Shown here one piece after another: positions 34,113-45,804 of a DNA stretch of 64,000 nt. Both the position numbers and the translations under genes were made by a program. Source of the DNA: Takakia lepidozioides (lineage: Eukaryota > Streptophyta > Takakiopsida > Takakiales > Takakiaceae); NCBI GenBank assembly GCA_030704615.1, contig CM060733.1:63364001-63428000 (forward strand), read 5' to 3'. The number at the start of each line of letters is the position of its first letter. Positions within the stretch are counted from its first letter, which is position 1. The notes beneath the pieces were generated by a model, which worked only from the letters and a program-made list of their open reading frames with translations, made no database searches and was not told the origin of the DNA.

Positions 34113-35485
34113 GATGTTTTCTCTCGGCCAGTTCGATCCATTCTTGAAATTTTGCGAGGGCTTCACATGGAGGGACACCACTCGGAGCTGGCTGGGCTGG
34201 ACTACAGCAAGTTCGCAATTAAATCCGTTACATGCCTTCCCGCAGACGTCGACGGTAATATGTTCTTTGAGTTCCCTCCTCAAACGGACTATTCCAGGGC
34301 CGGAATGTTGACAAATATGGATAGAAAACATGACGGTCATCCTTGGTGCGTCACCAAAAGATGCTCGATGGTGTGCGGGTGCGCTACATTGTTTGTGCGG
34401 GGGCGTTGCGGTTTTTCTCCCCAACTTGCTTCCACTTTAAATCCAGAGGTCACAGGAACGAGACGGATTGGACAGGCACAGCTCATAAACCATTTCGAGC
34501 TCAGGAGAAGGTTCCAAACTCCACATTTAAGTGTGCGCATTGCAAAGAACCACCACATTGCATGTCTGTTTGTAATGCCAAGCAGTTCTATGTGTTGCAC
34601 CGTTTCCCTGACCTCACACGAGCTTGTATACACGTTGGTTCCCATTGTCACAAATTGGCGAGGGGGAACTCGCGGGAGGCTGCCCATGAGGCAGAGTAGC
34701 TCGTTCAGGAGGAGGTTAAGTTGAGACCTGGTGCCAAACAGATACAGCTGTAGGCCGCCCATAAGCTGGCATTGGCCAGAATTATGACGGAAGACGGCTC
34801 CAACAGAGTTCCTCTCGATGAGAAGGAAATAGAGGCATTGCTGGAGTCAATGTCCCACGTTTGTTCACCGAATGTCTAAAACCACATTGTCTCCTGCAAA
34901 CAAAAAATTGGGCGTGGCTCGGATATGCACTCCATTCTGGAGGTGAAGCGACGATGTGGATATGACTACATTCATGGAAGTAGGTTTCCTGGACAAAGGA
35001 CTGAGGCAGATCGTTGTTTCGTATTCAAAATGTCCACGTGTGGGCTTGGCAGCGGCATCGAACTGGTCGACCGGATGACGAGTGGGGACTTGTCAAACAG
35101 TTGGGTCATGTTCGACCATAATATCAAGCGAATTACAAATCACTAGTGGGTGACAATGGCTACACATGTCTACGACACCCACTGCAGGATGCTAATGACA
35201 ATTGCTATTGGTGAGATGAAAGGAGATGACACACAATCGGAGATGCTACTTTGGCAGGGAATAAACAAACAGATGGCCAAGGCGGGAGTGCCCCCTCCCA
35301 ATTTCCGTGGTTTCATGGTGGACAACGCACAAGCAAATTGGGCTGCCATCCGAAGGGTGTACGGGGAAGACCCCAATGTTCCGATGGAAGGCAAGGAGAG
35401 ATCTTGTGGGTTCCATTTTCTGCAGAACTTGTCGCAGTACACAACCCGGCTCGTGGCGCCAGATTTCAGAGAGGAGCACCGCACC
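34029..35485 (+). pseudogene. MULE-like DDE transposase, second (decayed) copy
   Basis: It is homologous to 61,140-62,480 over its whole length. Shared text includes GLDYSKFAIKSVTCLPADVD, MDRKHDGHPWCVTK, VCAGALRFFSPTCFHF, RNETDWTGTAHKPF, FKCAHCKEPPHC, NFRGFMVDNAQANWAAIRRV and ERSCGFHFLQNL. There is one frame change near 34,360, and there are in-frame stops near 34,697, 34,751, 34,877 and 35,144. At about 35,485 homology gives way to unrelated palindrome-like sequence, removing the C-terminal part that would hold the last acidic residue. Confidence 0.85.
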
Positions 35486-35574
35486 ATTTTTCGGCGGAGA
35501 CACCTATTACCGCGCAATACGTCGCCGATTTCTCTGCTTGCGGACCCTGTTACCGCGAAATTCGGCGCCATTTT

Positions 35575-35812
35575 TGCAGATGTCGCTCGGAATTCGCATG
35601 AGCGGAAGACGAAATATCATGAGCACGGCTCTTAAAACTACAATTTCTACTTGAAACAATGAATATTATATTATATTATATATATTCTGACACATTCCAT
35701 TAAAATAATGTTTTAAATTGTTTTTTATTTCCAGAATTTGTACTTCTGCTCATGAAAACCGATTGTCTTACTACTCCGCTCATGCCGCTCATGCTCATGA
35801 AATAGCTAACCT
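35575..35812. mobile_element. Short non-autonomous element with CATGAGC inverted ends
   Basis: The left end reads GCATGAGCGGAAGACG ... ATCATGAGCA. The right end, reverse-complemented, reads GCATGAGCGGAGTAG ... TTTTCATGAGCA, an imperfect terminal inverted repeat. The interior (about 130 bp) is AT-rich and non-coding. The right end resembles the left edge of the large element at 49,814, so this may be a MITE of that family inserted in or at the end of the decayed transposase. Confidence 0.6.
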
Positions 35813-35815
35813 CCT

Positions 35816-35940
35816 AGCCACCACTAGTGCAGCCACTAGTCCACCACTAGGCTGCCACTAGCCACCACTAGTGCAGCCACTAGTCCAACCACTAGGCTGT
35901 CACTAGCCACCACTAGTGCAGCCACTAGTCCACCACAGGT
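35816..35940 (+). repeat. CCACTAG minisatellite, ~42 bp unit x3
   Basis: CCACCACTAGTGCAGCC, ACTAGTCCACCACTAGG and CTGCCACTAG repeat three times with small changes. Confidence 0.9.
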
Positions 35941-36317
35941 GCAGGTGCTGGAGCGAACCCCAGCTCAAGAAGAGCTCGGGAACGCGTGGGAACGCCCCGA
36001 GAACTCATGGGAACTCGTTGGGAGTTCCAGGGAACGCAGGGAATAGTGGCCGTGATGGGCCGTTGGGGCGGTATCACGAGATACCACGAGCCCAGGTCGT
36101 GATCGTTGACCGTGACCGTTGGAAGTCGTGGTGCGGACACAACGGGTGGGCACGGTGACCAGATCGTGGGGATGGCGGGCCGTGAAGGCTCGTGGGAGTG
36201 CTACCACGGGGTATTACTGGGCAGCCCATGGCCAACGAGCGCCTAGGGCGGGCCGTGAGGAGTAGTGGCGGTTAGAGCCACGGAAGGCTGCGAACAGGCA
36301 GAGTGGAAAAAAAATTT

Positions 36318-36348
<31 letters not shown>

Positions 36349-36789
36349 CACTCGTTTCGTAGGACCGGGGAGGCTGGGCTCTGAAGAACAACGGTTTTGA
36401 GCTAGCTGATCCGGCAGAAAAGTCGGAATTGCCTCCCTGTTGCGTTTTAACAAAGGGGATTACTTCCCTGCAGGTAATCTTTTCAGGTTTTCAGCCCAGT
36501 TCTTAACTATGGGGGAGACCAGCCTGCAGGTAATTCCTTTGGACAGAATGTTGTTGGGGCCTATATGTACCTCTATTTGCTCCATTTTTTAACCTTCAGC
36601 GAATGGTGTGGTTTCCAGAGGTGGTTCCATTCGGAGGAATGGCTGGTGGACGTAAGGAGGCATTGGCGGACCCTGTGGAGGCTTGCATGGGGCATTGGAG
36701 GCCAAGTTTCATGAGCTCGTGGAGGGCGGTTTGAGGAGTGTCTACAGGATGCTCTCATGGTTATGCAAGTGAGAGAAGAGAGGAAAAAA
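35941..36789. other. Gene-free stretch with poly-T run
   Basis: GC-rich sequence with frequent CGTGG/CCACG words to about 36,300. A run of A then T follows (36,308-36,350), and then sequence that may be diverged LTR or leader of the retroelement starting near 36,790. No gene seen. Confidence 0.4.
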
Positions 36790-37272
36790 GAGGGTGTTGG
36801 GATGAGAGCGTGCTGGGGATAGGCATTGCTTTAGTTTCCCTTCCTCGTAGCTTTCCACCTTCTCTGTAGGCCGAGACCTTTCCGTAGGTGGAGGCAAGAT
36901 TCAGTCCGGGTTTGGGCTGGGTTGCAGGACACCTGCATGCTTGATTGTGTGCCATGCTTTTTGTGTGGGCGCTTGATTTTATAGGTGGTTGACTCGGGCT
37001 TGATTGCCGATCCAACCCTAGAGCATGCTGTCGATGGTGAGGCTGGGTTGATGACCAGTCAGACCATCTTTGTTTCTCCTGTGGTGAGGTTGGAGGTGAT
37101 GACCAGCCAACCATAGGAGTGCCTGCAGTGGATGCAGGTGCAGGTGCAGGCTATGTTAGGAACCTAGTATTCCAAACCATAAGCCGCATCAGGTTCTCTA
37201 CCCGGATACCTTGTGGAGAGGGGGTTAGAGACATGTTCATGACCGGTTGAGTGTCAGTTTGTCAACACGGAG

Positions 37273-38554
37273 GTGCCACTAGTTGCTGGGGAAAGTGCCG
37301 GTACGAGCACTAGCGATACTAGCGAGTATACGAGACGAGGTGTGCGGTTTAGGCCACCTTCACCTCCTGTGTCTTCTACGAAAGGTTCTGATTTGGATTG
37401 TGAATCAGGAGGACTCACACCGCCGGTGCAAGTTGTTTCCTTGTCATTGTTGTGGGACACAATGGAGGAGATGTATGGAGCCACCAAGGGACCACGAAGG
37501 TACTCTGGGGCGGTGGCACCATCGAGTTGGATGACTTTATCCAAGAGTTTGATAGTTGGTGTGACTTGCAGCAAATGCGCAATCCACAACTGTTTACGCC
37601 TTTTATGGCATGGAAGGGGCTATTTCAGCACCTTGAGGGACCGCCCATGGATGATTACCATGAGTTTAGGCGGGGGCACGATGTTGAGATTGAGGAGTGG
37701 AGGATGTACTGGTCACCCGACTATGTCTCCATCACTAGAGGCACTAGAGGCACAAGGGCAGCAGCCACACCGGCAGCTGCACCAGTAGCAGCAGCTACAA
37801 CAACAGCTTCCACGAGCAGTAGTGGGACTAGTGGTACAGCAACTACGACGTCCACCCAAGCTACTGCTGCACCAACACCAGTGGCGGTGCCTGCCTTCAA
37901 CCCTGTTGTGGAGTTCTTCGAAGAGTTGAGAAGGAACTACCAAGGGGTGAGGACAGAGAAGTTGATGAGCTTGCAAGAGTTCCAATGGAAGCCTACTGAG
38001 AGCTTGAGAGAGGCTTTCACTCGCATGAGGCGCTTGATAAATGTAACCCAAGGGGTTACGGAGGCTCAGGCAGTCCAGTTCTGGTACGAGATATTGGACA
38101 AGGAGCTAAGGAGAAGGGTGCGGGATGCAACTCTCCTACAAGCGGCCCAACCCACCTTAGCAAATGTGTTTTTGCTGGCAGAGCGGATAGAGCTTAACAT
38201 GGTGGAGGAACGAGTGGTCATGGTGGGATTGCTAAGGAGGCACCATGGGGTAGTGGTGTTCCTAGCCAGCCACTACCTCAATGTGCTCAAGGCAACAAGG
38301 GGACTCAGATGAAGCCTAGGGAAGGGCAGAGAGGACCTCAGATGCACGGGTCTCTCCCTTCATTTGCAAGCCAACAACGGGCGGATGTGGTGTGCTGGAC
38401 ATGTGGAGGACCCCATGTCAAGAAGGATTGCCCAGAGGGAGGCAATGGTTTGGCACCGGCACAGCCTGCACAGTTGCAGTGTGGGCATTGTGGCAAGTAC
38501 GGGCATGGAGAGGCCCAGTGCTATGGTTTGTACCCTGAGTTGCACCCAGGCTAG
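37273..38554 (+). pseudogene. gag of DNMT retroelement copy 1
   Basis: Structural protein of the virus-like particle. The gag core has PVVEFFEELRRNYQGVRTEK, EFQWKPTESLREAFTRMRRL and VQFWYEILDKELRRRVRDAT (retrotransposon gag domain). Two zinc knuckles follow: CWTCGGPHVKKDC, with one residue fewer than usual before the His, and CGHCGKYGHGEAQC, canonical CX2CX4HX4C. Between core parts is an Ala/Thr-rich linker. The frame shifts near 37,510 and again near 38,300. No ATG starts the homologous N-terminus in either copy (the first in-frame codon considered is GTG), so the true start is unclear. Confidence 0.82.
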
Positions 38555-38686
38555 TTCCAAGGGAACAATGGTGGCCGGGGGCGAGGTGGAGCAGCCCATA
38601 GAGGACGAGGTGGCCAAGCATGAGGTGCAGGCCAAGGGCAAGCTCAACATGGCCAAGGACGCCGAGGTCAGGGTGGTGACCAAGGC

Positions 38687-39960
38687 ATGGCCAACCAGCT
38701 TCAGCAGCTAGAGCAGAGGCTCGCTGCCATGGCCACAGCTCAGGTGGTACCGGCTCCAAGGCCGGATGGTCCACCTCCTGCTCCTGAGGGAGGAGACTTA
38801 GGAGGCATGGGATTCATGTGCGGGGCAGAACTACCACTAGTGAGGGCTGCCACTACCACTACCACTATGGGTGGGGCACCACTACCACTAGTGAGGGGTG
38901 CTACTGCCACTACCACTGTGGGTGGGGCACCACTACCACTACCACTATGTGCGGGGCAGCACTAACACTAGTGCAAGTGGAGTCAGCTGCGGCAGTGACT
39001 CGAGGAGCAGCACGAGTTCCTGAGCCACGGGGTGCGGAGGTGGAGTTGGATCCACAGCGTGGGGAGACAAGCCGTCAGGCCAGGCTTCCTCAGTCATTCA
39101 TATTGGCGGAGACAGTGTCGACGCCGTCCATGGCACCTAGTTCTCGCCCGACTGTTACCGAGGCGGAGGTTACTATGCCATTGGGGAGAGCTACACGGGC
39201 AGCACCACTACCTAGTGTTGCCAAAGCTACGGCAGCTAGTGTGTTGCTGGGGGCGGCCACAGCTGTGTGCTAGGCTCCATTGTTCTTGGCTACCATGATT
39301 GCGATGCCGGGGGTAAGACCGGCTGAGGTGTTCAGGATGGCAGCTACAATCTGTGAGAGTGGGGAGGTTACTTCATCTTCTACGGAGATAGTGGGAGGTG
39401 TAGTGCCGGAGGGATCCTCGGATGTGAGGGTCAAGACTGCCACGGCAGCGCCATGGCAAGCTGCAGCTGCCAGGTTGATGGAGCTATCAGCTAGGCCAGC
39501 CATTGAGCGCGCTGTCATGTTAGTCAACCAGGATGGCATTTTTTGTTTGAGTAGACCGGCAGGCAAGAGGTACTGGCCACTGCGGGTCTTGTTGGACTCG
39601 GGAGCTCAGCCGTTGATGTTGGGCAGAACTGCTATTGCAGGCTTGGGCCTCACGGAGGCGGACATGGAGCCGTGCCTTTTCCAGATACAGACATCTCTGG
39701 GAGGATCAGAGCAGGTTCGGGGCATGACACGGCGTGAGTTGGCTATTCGACTACAGCCAGATCATCCTATAGATGGCTCAGTGATGAGAGCCAAGGCCAT
39801 TGTGACAGACGCGGTCTCGTACGATGTCCTTGTTGGTGGGGCAGTGTTGTACCCCATGGGCTTCACCCTGGATTTTTGGGAGGTGTCAGCTTCTTAAAGG
39901 CCTGGATGGCAGTCAGGGGAGGGCCGGCGTGTGCAGCTCCCTGTGACGTTCATAGGAGGA
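38687..39960 (+). pseudogene. Linker and aspartic protease of DNMT retroelement copy 1
   Basis: A Gln-rich helix (LQQLEQRLAAM) is followed by a CCACTA-type repeat expansion (38,829-38,965), then the region matching copy 2. The protease has PLRVLLDSGAQPLMLGRTAI (LDSGA, with the catalytic Asp; the DSG family motif) and YDVLVGGAVLYPMGFTLDFW. In-frame stops are TAG at 39,271-39,273 (Gln in copy 2) and TAA at 39,895-39,897 (Tyr in copy 2). Confidence 0.82.
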
Positions 39961-40021
39961 GTTGCGGTTGCTCAGCGAGGCAAGATGCCAACACTGGCAA
40001 CATTCACAGCTGCAGTGACTT

Positions 40022-40389
40022 TGTCATGGTTTTAGTCATGGTTAACTAGAATTACCTACTTCTAGTTAACTAGGATATTTTGGATATTTATATTTGTATT
40101 TTGTGTGTTGGGACTTCATTCGGTCTCACATGCCAAGTGAGGTGTCAAACCTCACTTGGGACATGAGGATGGGTTTTCCCCTTGTAAGTGTTGAGGAGGG
40201 TTCATCTTCTTGTAGTTGAGCCTCCATGAGCCTCTCCCACCTCCATAGCTCTAGGTATTGAGAAGGAGTGTGGTGAGGGCTTTGTAGGGTGGATTCCCTT
40301 AGCAAAGGTGCCCTTGGCTTGACTTAGTTTATGTGAATGAGTGGATTCATGAGTGGAGTGTTTCCATTGTGTGTTCACTTCTATTATCA
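40022..40389 (+). repeat. 368 bp LTR-like block (TG...CA), plus copy
   Basis: It starts TGTCATGGTTTTAGTCATGG and ends CACTTCTATTATCA, with about 12 differences from the inverted copy at 32,873-33,240. It begins within the coding sequence of DNMT retroelement copy 1. The non-coding stretch that follows may be the interior of the inserted element. No target-site duplication was found. Confidence 0.72.
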
Positions 40390-41736
40390 CTACAAGAAGA
40401 TCTCCTTATGCTTGTGAGTGCGGAGTGTAAGGGTTAGTTTAGCACTTGTGTGTTGGAGAGAGCTTGGTAGAGAGCTCTTGTGTTGCAAGGTGTTGCAGGT
40501 GTTGCAAAGGAAAATCCTTGTGGCGTGGAGAACATGGATGTTAGGGTTTGAGAAGCATTAGTTTGCTTTATAGAGGTGGAGAGCTTTTGAAAAGAGCTCT
40601 TGCATCACAAGAGAAGCGTCTTGTGTGTGGAGAAGATAGACACTAGGGTTTCAAGAGAAAGCTCTAGTAGTTCATGGTGTGAAAGAGAAGCCAAAGAGCG
40701 GCACATGCTTGGGTTGGAACAAGAGTAGCTTGAGGAGCATTGAGTAGCTCAAGAGAAGCTAAGAAGTGGTTGTTCTATCCATGGTGAAATGAAGCCAAGT
40801 GGGGTTTCATTTGGTTGACAAACAAGCAAGCGAAGGCGGCGCTAGAAGGGAGTGTTTTTGCTAGTTCTATGAGTTCTTGGATTGCTCTTAGTGAAGCAAG
40901 TGATTGACCAAGCAAGTGGCGCATGTGTGGAGCATGCTTTCCAAGTGTGGTTTCCAATTCAAGCTTGAGGAGAGCTAGAAGGTGAAGTGAGCAAGTTCAT
41001 TCCTTGTGTATGAGGTGGTGCATGTTGTGGAAGAAAAGCCAAGGAGCTACATAGGCTAGGGCTTGAAGACAACAAAAGCAACCACTTGGAGAGCATCAAG
41101 AAGCTCAAGATGACTCCAAAGGGAAGCATGTGGGTGAGAATTCTATCCATGATGATGTGAAACCAAGCCTAGAGTATTGAAGAACTTGGAGCACATGTGG
41201 GAGATCATTGGAGGTGGTCTTCATGAAGAAAGGAGATTGTGGCTCACGGCATGCATAGCAACTTCAACCATACATTAGCATGTGACAAGACAAGGAAGGG
41301 GAAGGTGAAGCTCATGTATTCACTCCCTTTTTGCTTAAGTTTTGTGGTGGATGGTTGATCAAGCAAGTGATGCTTATGTGGAGCATGCTCTTTAGGGCTT
41401 GTGACTTCAAGTTTGAGAAGATGAGCTCTTGAATAGAGGTGTGGATACACATTATGATGAATGAAGAGAACACCTAGGTCAAGAGGTGGAAGTGTGTGTG
41501 ACTAGCCCATGCAAGGGAAAGCACATGGAAGATGGCATACAAAATTCAAATTCAAGCAAGGCTTGGCGCTTGTCATTGGGCACATTAGCTTGCTATGAGT
41601 TCCAAGGAGATCAAGAGGAACTTGTCAATTTGGGATGAATGCATTGCAAAGTAAGATAATGCAATCTTGCATGCATGTTAGGGGGGAAGATAACATGAAG
41701 AAGGTGTTTCTTACTATACTCTACAAACCCTAGTCT
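40390..41736 (+). other. Non-coding interior of an LTR-like element
   Basis: It is rich in GAGAGCTCTTG, CAAGCAAGTG and GAAGC words that recur loosely, and no gag or pol is present. It could be a LARD/TRIM-type non-autonomous interior or a long untranslated leader. Confidence 0.4.
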
Positions 41737-41979
41737 CCATACTCTTCAAGAAACTGTGTATGGGCTCCCTTTGCCCATCATACTCTTTTGTGAAAAGAGT
41801 ATGGAACCCCTCTGCCCAACATACACTTTGTGAACAGAGCATGGGCCCCCTCTGCCCAACATACGTTTTTTTGAACAGTGTATGGGCTCCATCTGCCCCA
41901 CCATACTCTTTTTTGATTAGAGTATGGATACAAGTGGAGAGACTTTTCCTACCATACGTTTTCATTAAAAGTGTATGAC
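41737..41979 (+). repeat. Array of six CATAC...GTATG hairpins, ~41 bp period
   Basis: Stem-loops such as CATACTCTTTT/AAAAGAGTATG are centred near 41,750, 41,791, 41,832, 41,872, 41,914 and 41,966. They are joined by a conserved GGGCTCC...CTGCCCA linker. The first five keep a 40-42 bp spacing. Paired changes occur in several stems, for example CATACG...TGTATG. Confidence 0.8.
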
Positions 41980-42077
41980 ATCTAGGGTGTATCTGGAGGA
42001 GTATTGCCTTTGGAGGATCTTTGGGGGGTCCTTTGAGGAGCTTTTGTAAGACACTTGAAGAGCTCTTGAAGGGGTGT

Positions 42078-42275
42078 TTGGAGGACTATTTGGAGGACTA
42101 TTGGGGGTCCTTGAAGACCAATATTTGGCAAACATTTGGAGCTTTGGAGGGCTATTTGGAGGACTATTTTGGGGTCCTTGGAGGCTAATATTTGGCGAGC
42201 TTAAGGAGTCTTTGGCAACTTGTCTGAAGGACTTTTTGGGGTCCTTGAGGGCCAAGATTTGGCAGGCTTTGGGGG
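42078..42275 (+). repeat. ~67 bp tandem repeat, three copies
   Basis: Each unit reads TTGGAGGACTATT..GGGGTCCTTG.AG.CCAA.ATTTGGC. It lies just upstream of the DNMT retroelement copy 2 leader and might belong to its LTR. Short pieces extend the pattern to about 42,000 and 42,330. Confidence 0.75.
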
Positions 42276-42945
42276 CCTTAGTGAGATTGTTTGAGAGACA
42301 TCTTGAGGGCTCTTGGAGAGTTATTTGAGAGACCCTGGAAGGTAGTTATGTCTGTTGGTCATGAGCAAGAGCGTTTAGAGATAGGGGGAGACTAGTGGGA
42401 TGAGAGCATTCTGGGATTAGGAATTGCTTTAGTCTCTCTTCGTCGTAGTCTTCCACCCTCTATGTAGGCCAAAACCTTTCCGTAGCTGGAGGCAAGAGTC
42501 AGTCCGGGTTTGGGCTGGGGTGTCCTTGCAGGAGCGACACTGTGGAGTGTTTTTTTTGGTGTGGGGGAGTTACTGTCTTGATTTTCTTGTGTTTGGATCC
42601 CCCCCACACCTGCATGCTTGACTGTGCACCATGTCAATTTTGTGTGGGCGCTTGTTTTCATATGAGGTTGGTCCGGATTTGATCACCGGCCAATCCTAGA
42701 GCATGCTGTCGGTGGTGAGGCTGGGGTGATGACCAGTCAGACCATCATTGTTTCTCTTATGGTCAGGTTGGGTTGATAACCAGCAGACCATATGAGTGCT
42801 TGCGGTGGATGCAGGTGCAGGTTTATGTTACGAACCTAGTAGTCTAAGCCATAAGCTGCAACAGGTTCTCTACCCGGTTACCTTGTGGAAAGGGGGATTA
42901 GAGACAGGTTTACAACATGTGTGGTTGTGAGTTTTCATCATAGAG

Positions 42946-44226
42946 GTGCCACCAGTTGCTGAGGAGAGTGCCGGTACAAGCACCAGCGATACTAGTGGGT
43001 ATACAAGACGAGGTGTGCGGTTTAGGCCACCTTCACCTTCAGTGTCTTCTGAGGAAGGTTCAGACTCAGAGTTAGGAGGATTCTCGCCGAGGGTGCAAGC
43101 CATTTCCATGCCATTGTTGTGGGATACGATGGAGGAAATGTATGGAGCTACCAAGGGGCCATGTCGGTACTCTGGAGCTGTGGGCACCATCGAGCTTGAA
43201 TATTTCATACAGGAGTTTGATAGTTGGTGTGATTTGCAACAGATGCGCAATCCACAATTGTTTACGCCTATTATGGCGTGGAATGGGTTGTTTCAGCACC
43301 TTGTGGATGACTACCATGAGTTTAGGCAGGGACATGAGGTGGAGATTGAGGAATGGTGGGTGTATTGGTCACCTGACTATGTCTCCATCACTAGAGGCAC
43401 AAGGGCAGTGGTGACACCGGCAGCTACACCGGCAGCTACTGCAAGTAGCAGTGGGACGTCAAGTGGAATAGGAGATGGGAAGTCCACCCAAGCTCCTGCT
43501 GCAGCACCAACACCCGTGCCTGCCTTTAACCCAGTTGTGGAGTTCTTCGAGGAGTTGAGGAAAAACTACCAGGGGATAAGGACGGAGAAATTGTGGAGCT
43601 TGCAAGAGTTCCAGCGCAAGCCTACTGAGAGTTTGAGGGAGGCTTACACGCACATGAGGTGATTGATAAATGTAACCCAAGGGTTTAGGGAAGCTCAAGC
43701 AGTCCAATTCTGGTATGGGATATTGGACAATGAGCTGAGGAGAAGGGTGCGGGATGCAACTCTCCTACAAGTGGACCAACCCACCTTAGCAAATGTGTTT
43801 TTGCTGGCAGAGTGGATAGAGCTCAATATGGTGGAGGAGCGAGTGGTCATGGTGGGATTTGGTAAGGAGACACAATGAAGTGGGGCTCCTAGCCAACAAC
43901 AACCACTACCCCAACGTGCTCAAGGCAACAAGGGGGCTCAGGTGAAGCCGAGGGAAGGACAGAGAGGATCTCAGATGCAGAGGTCTCTTCCTTCATTCTC
44001 AGGCCAACAACAGTCGGGTGTGACTTGTTGGGATTGTGGAGGACCCCATGTCAAGAAGGATTGCCCGGAGAGAGGCAAAGGGCCGGCACAGGCACAGCCT
44101 ATACAACTACAGTGTGGGCATTGTGGAAAGTATGGGCAGAGGAGGCCCATTGTTATGGCTTGCATCCTGAGCTACGGCCAGGCCAGTTCCAAGGGAACAA
44201 TGGTGGCCGAGGACGAGACAATATAG
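42946..44226 (+). pseudogene. gag of DNMT retroelement copy 2
   Basis: Homologous to copy 1 gag: LLWDTMEEMYGATKGPCRYS, FIQEFDSWCDLQQMRNPQLF, the gag core PVVEFFEELRKNYQGIRTEK, and zinc knuckle CWDCGGPHVKKDC. A TGA at 43,660-43,662 replaces an Arg codon (CGC in copy 1). The second zinc knuckle is broken by a frameshift near 44,130 that also changes its His. Confidence 0.85.
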
Positions 44227-45804
44227 TCCAGAGAGGTAGAGGAGGGAGAGGCCGGGGTGGAGGACGTAACCAAAACCAAGGAGCACAGGGTCAAGGTCAA
44301 GGTCATGACCAAGGCATGGTGGATAGACTTGCCCAGCTAGAGCAACGTCTTGCTGCCATGGCCACTACTCATGTTGCGCCAGCTCCAAGGCTTGAGGTTC
44401 AAGCCCCACCTACACAACCTCCTATGCCTAGGGAAGACCAGATTGGTATGGGCTTCATATGTGGAGCCGCACTTGTAGGACCATTGCATGTGGACTCTGC
44501 AGCTACTGTCACTCGAGCAGCAACGCGTGCTCTTGAGCCAAGAGGAGCGGATGTGGATTTTGATCCACAAAGAGGGGAAGCAAGTCGGCAGACAAGGCTT
44601 CCACAGTCTTTCACATTAGCTGAGACAATGCCAACTATGCCATCGATGACACCCGCTCGCCCAAGTGTGTCAGAAGTAGAGCCACGAGTGTCATTGGGGA
44701 GAGTTGGTATGGCTTGGGAAATGCCAGTGGGTGGTACTGCAAAGCAAGGTGCAGCCAGTACATTGTTGGGGGCGGCTACGTCAATTTGCCAAGCTCCATT
44801 GTTTTCTGCCACGACAATTGCAATGCCGGGGATGCGGCCAGCGGCAGTGTTTAGACTGGCAGCTGCACTCTGTGAGAGTGGTGATGCATCGACACTATCT
44901 GCGGGGATAGCGGATCAGGTGCAGTGCTTGGATGCCTTGGATTCAAGGGTGAAAACAGTCACAGCTGCGCCATGGCAAGCGGCAGCTGCAAGGTTGCAGG
45001 AGTTGCCAGCTAGACCAGCCATTGAGCGTAGTATGGTGACTCCTAGGGTAGTCCTGGTGGACAATCAGGATGGTGTGTTTCAGTTGGGTGGCCCAGCCGG
45101 GAGGAGGTATAGGCCACTGCGGGTCTTGTTGGACTCGGGAGCACAACCATTGATGTTGGGAAGAGCAGCAATTGCAAACTTGGGCCTTACAGAGGCGGAT
45201 TTGGAGCCTTGTCCTTTCCAAATTCAAACATCTTTGGGCAGTTTAGAGAAGGCATGAGGGATTACACGCCATGAGCTCTTCATTCGATTGCAGCCAGATC
45301 ATCCTACAGATGGCTTTGTCATGAGAGCTAAAGCCATTGTTACGGACGCGATGTCTTATGATGTGCTTGTTGGTGGCGCTGTGTTATACCCGATGGGCTT
45401 TACTTTGGACTTTTGGGAGGAAACGGCATCCTATAGGCCGGAATGGCAGTCAGGGGATGGTCGACGTGCACTACTCCCAGTGCGGTTTATTGGGAATATA
45501 GCGGTGGATCATAGGAACATGATCCCCACATTGGCTACATTCTCAGGGGTGGTGGCTTGGGATGGTGAGCTCTTGGAGGGCAATAGCCATGCAGATGATA
45601 GGCCACCACCTGATGAGGACAAACAATTGGCATACAAGGCTGATTTGCTTCCTCATGTGTCTGTTCATATTCCATTGTGGGGTACAGTTAGGAATTTGCA
45701 TCGAGTAGCAGGCGAGTGTGTGCACCAAGCATGGCAGGAGGCCTATCCATTGGTGAGTGAGGGGAGTTTAGTGACATCACCTGGACCTCCTCAGTTAGCT
45801 CCTT
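44130..45804 (+). pseudogene. Basic linker and aspartic protease of DNMT retroelement copy 2
   Basis: An Arg/Gly/Gln-rich stretch (GRGGRGRGGGRNQNQGAQGQ) follows the zinc knuckle, then LEQRLAAMATTH and a conserved region with DFDPQRGEASRQTRLPQSFT. The protease holds PLRVLLDSGAQPLMLGRAAI and YDVLVGGAVLYPMGFTLDFW. The only in-frame stop is TGA 45,255-45,257, opposite an Arg (CGG) in copy 1. The frame runs on into the pre-methyltransferase segment (TLATFSGVVAWDGELLEG). Confidence 0.85.

Larger units (their letters stand above)
36790..40021 (+). mobile_element. DNMT Ty3/gypsy retroelement, copy 1 (5' part: leader, gag, protease)
   Basis: The leader at 36,790-37,270 matches that of copy 2 at 42,395-42,945 (shared GGGATGAGAGC, AGTCCGGGTTTGGGCTGG, ATGACCAGTCAGACCATC). 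Gag and a protease-like region follow. It stops abruptly at 40,021 in the middle of the segment between protease and methyltransferase, where the 368 bp LTR-like block begins. Copy 3 on the minus strand starts at the equivalent point, so copies 1 and 3 may be two halves of one element separated by inversion. Confidence 0.8.

Noticed and set aside
33592-34218. 208-codon minus-strand frame over the decayed transposase
   Set aside because: It is antisense to the transposase homology and palindromes; no support of its own.
40388-40401. CACTA transposon end (CACTACAAGAAGA)
   Set aside because: The CA belongs to the end of the 368 bp LTR-like block and no subterminal repeats follow; the resemblance is by chance.
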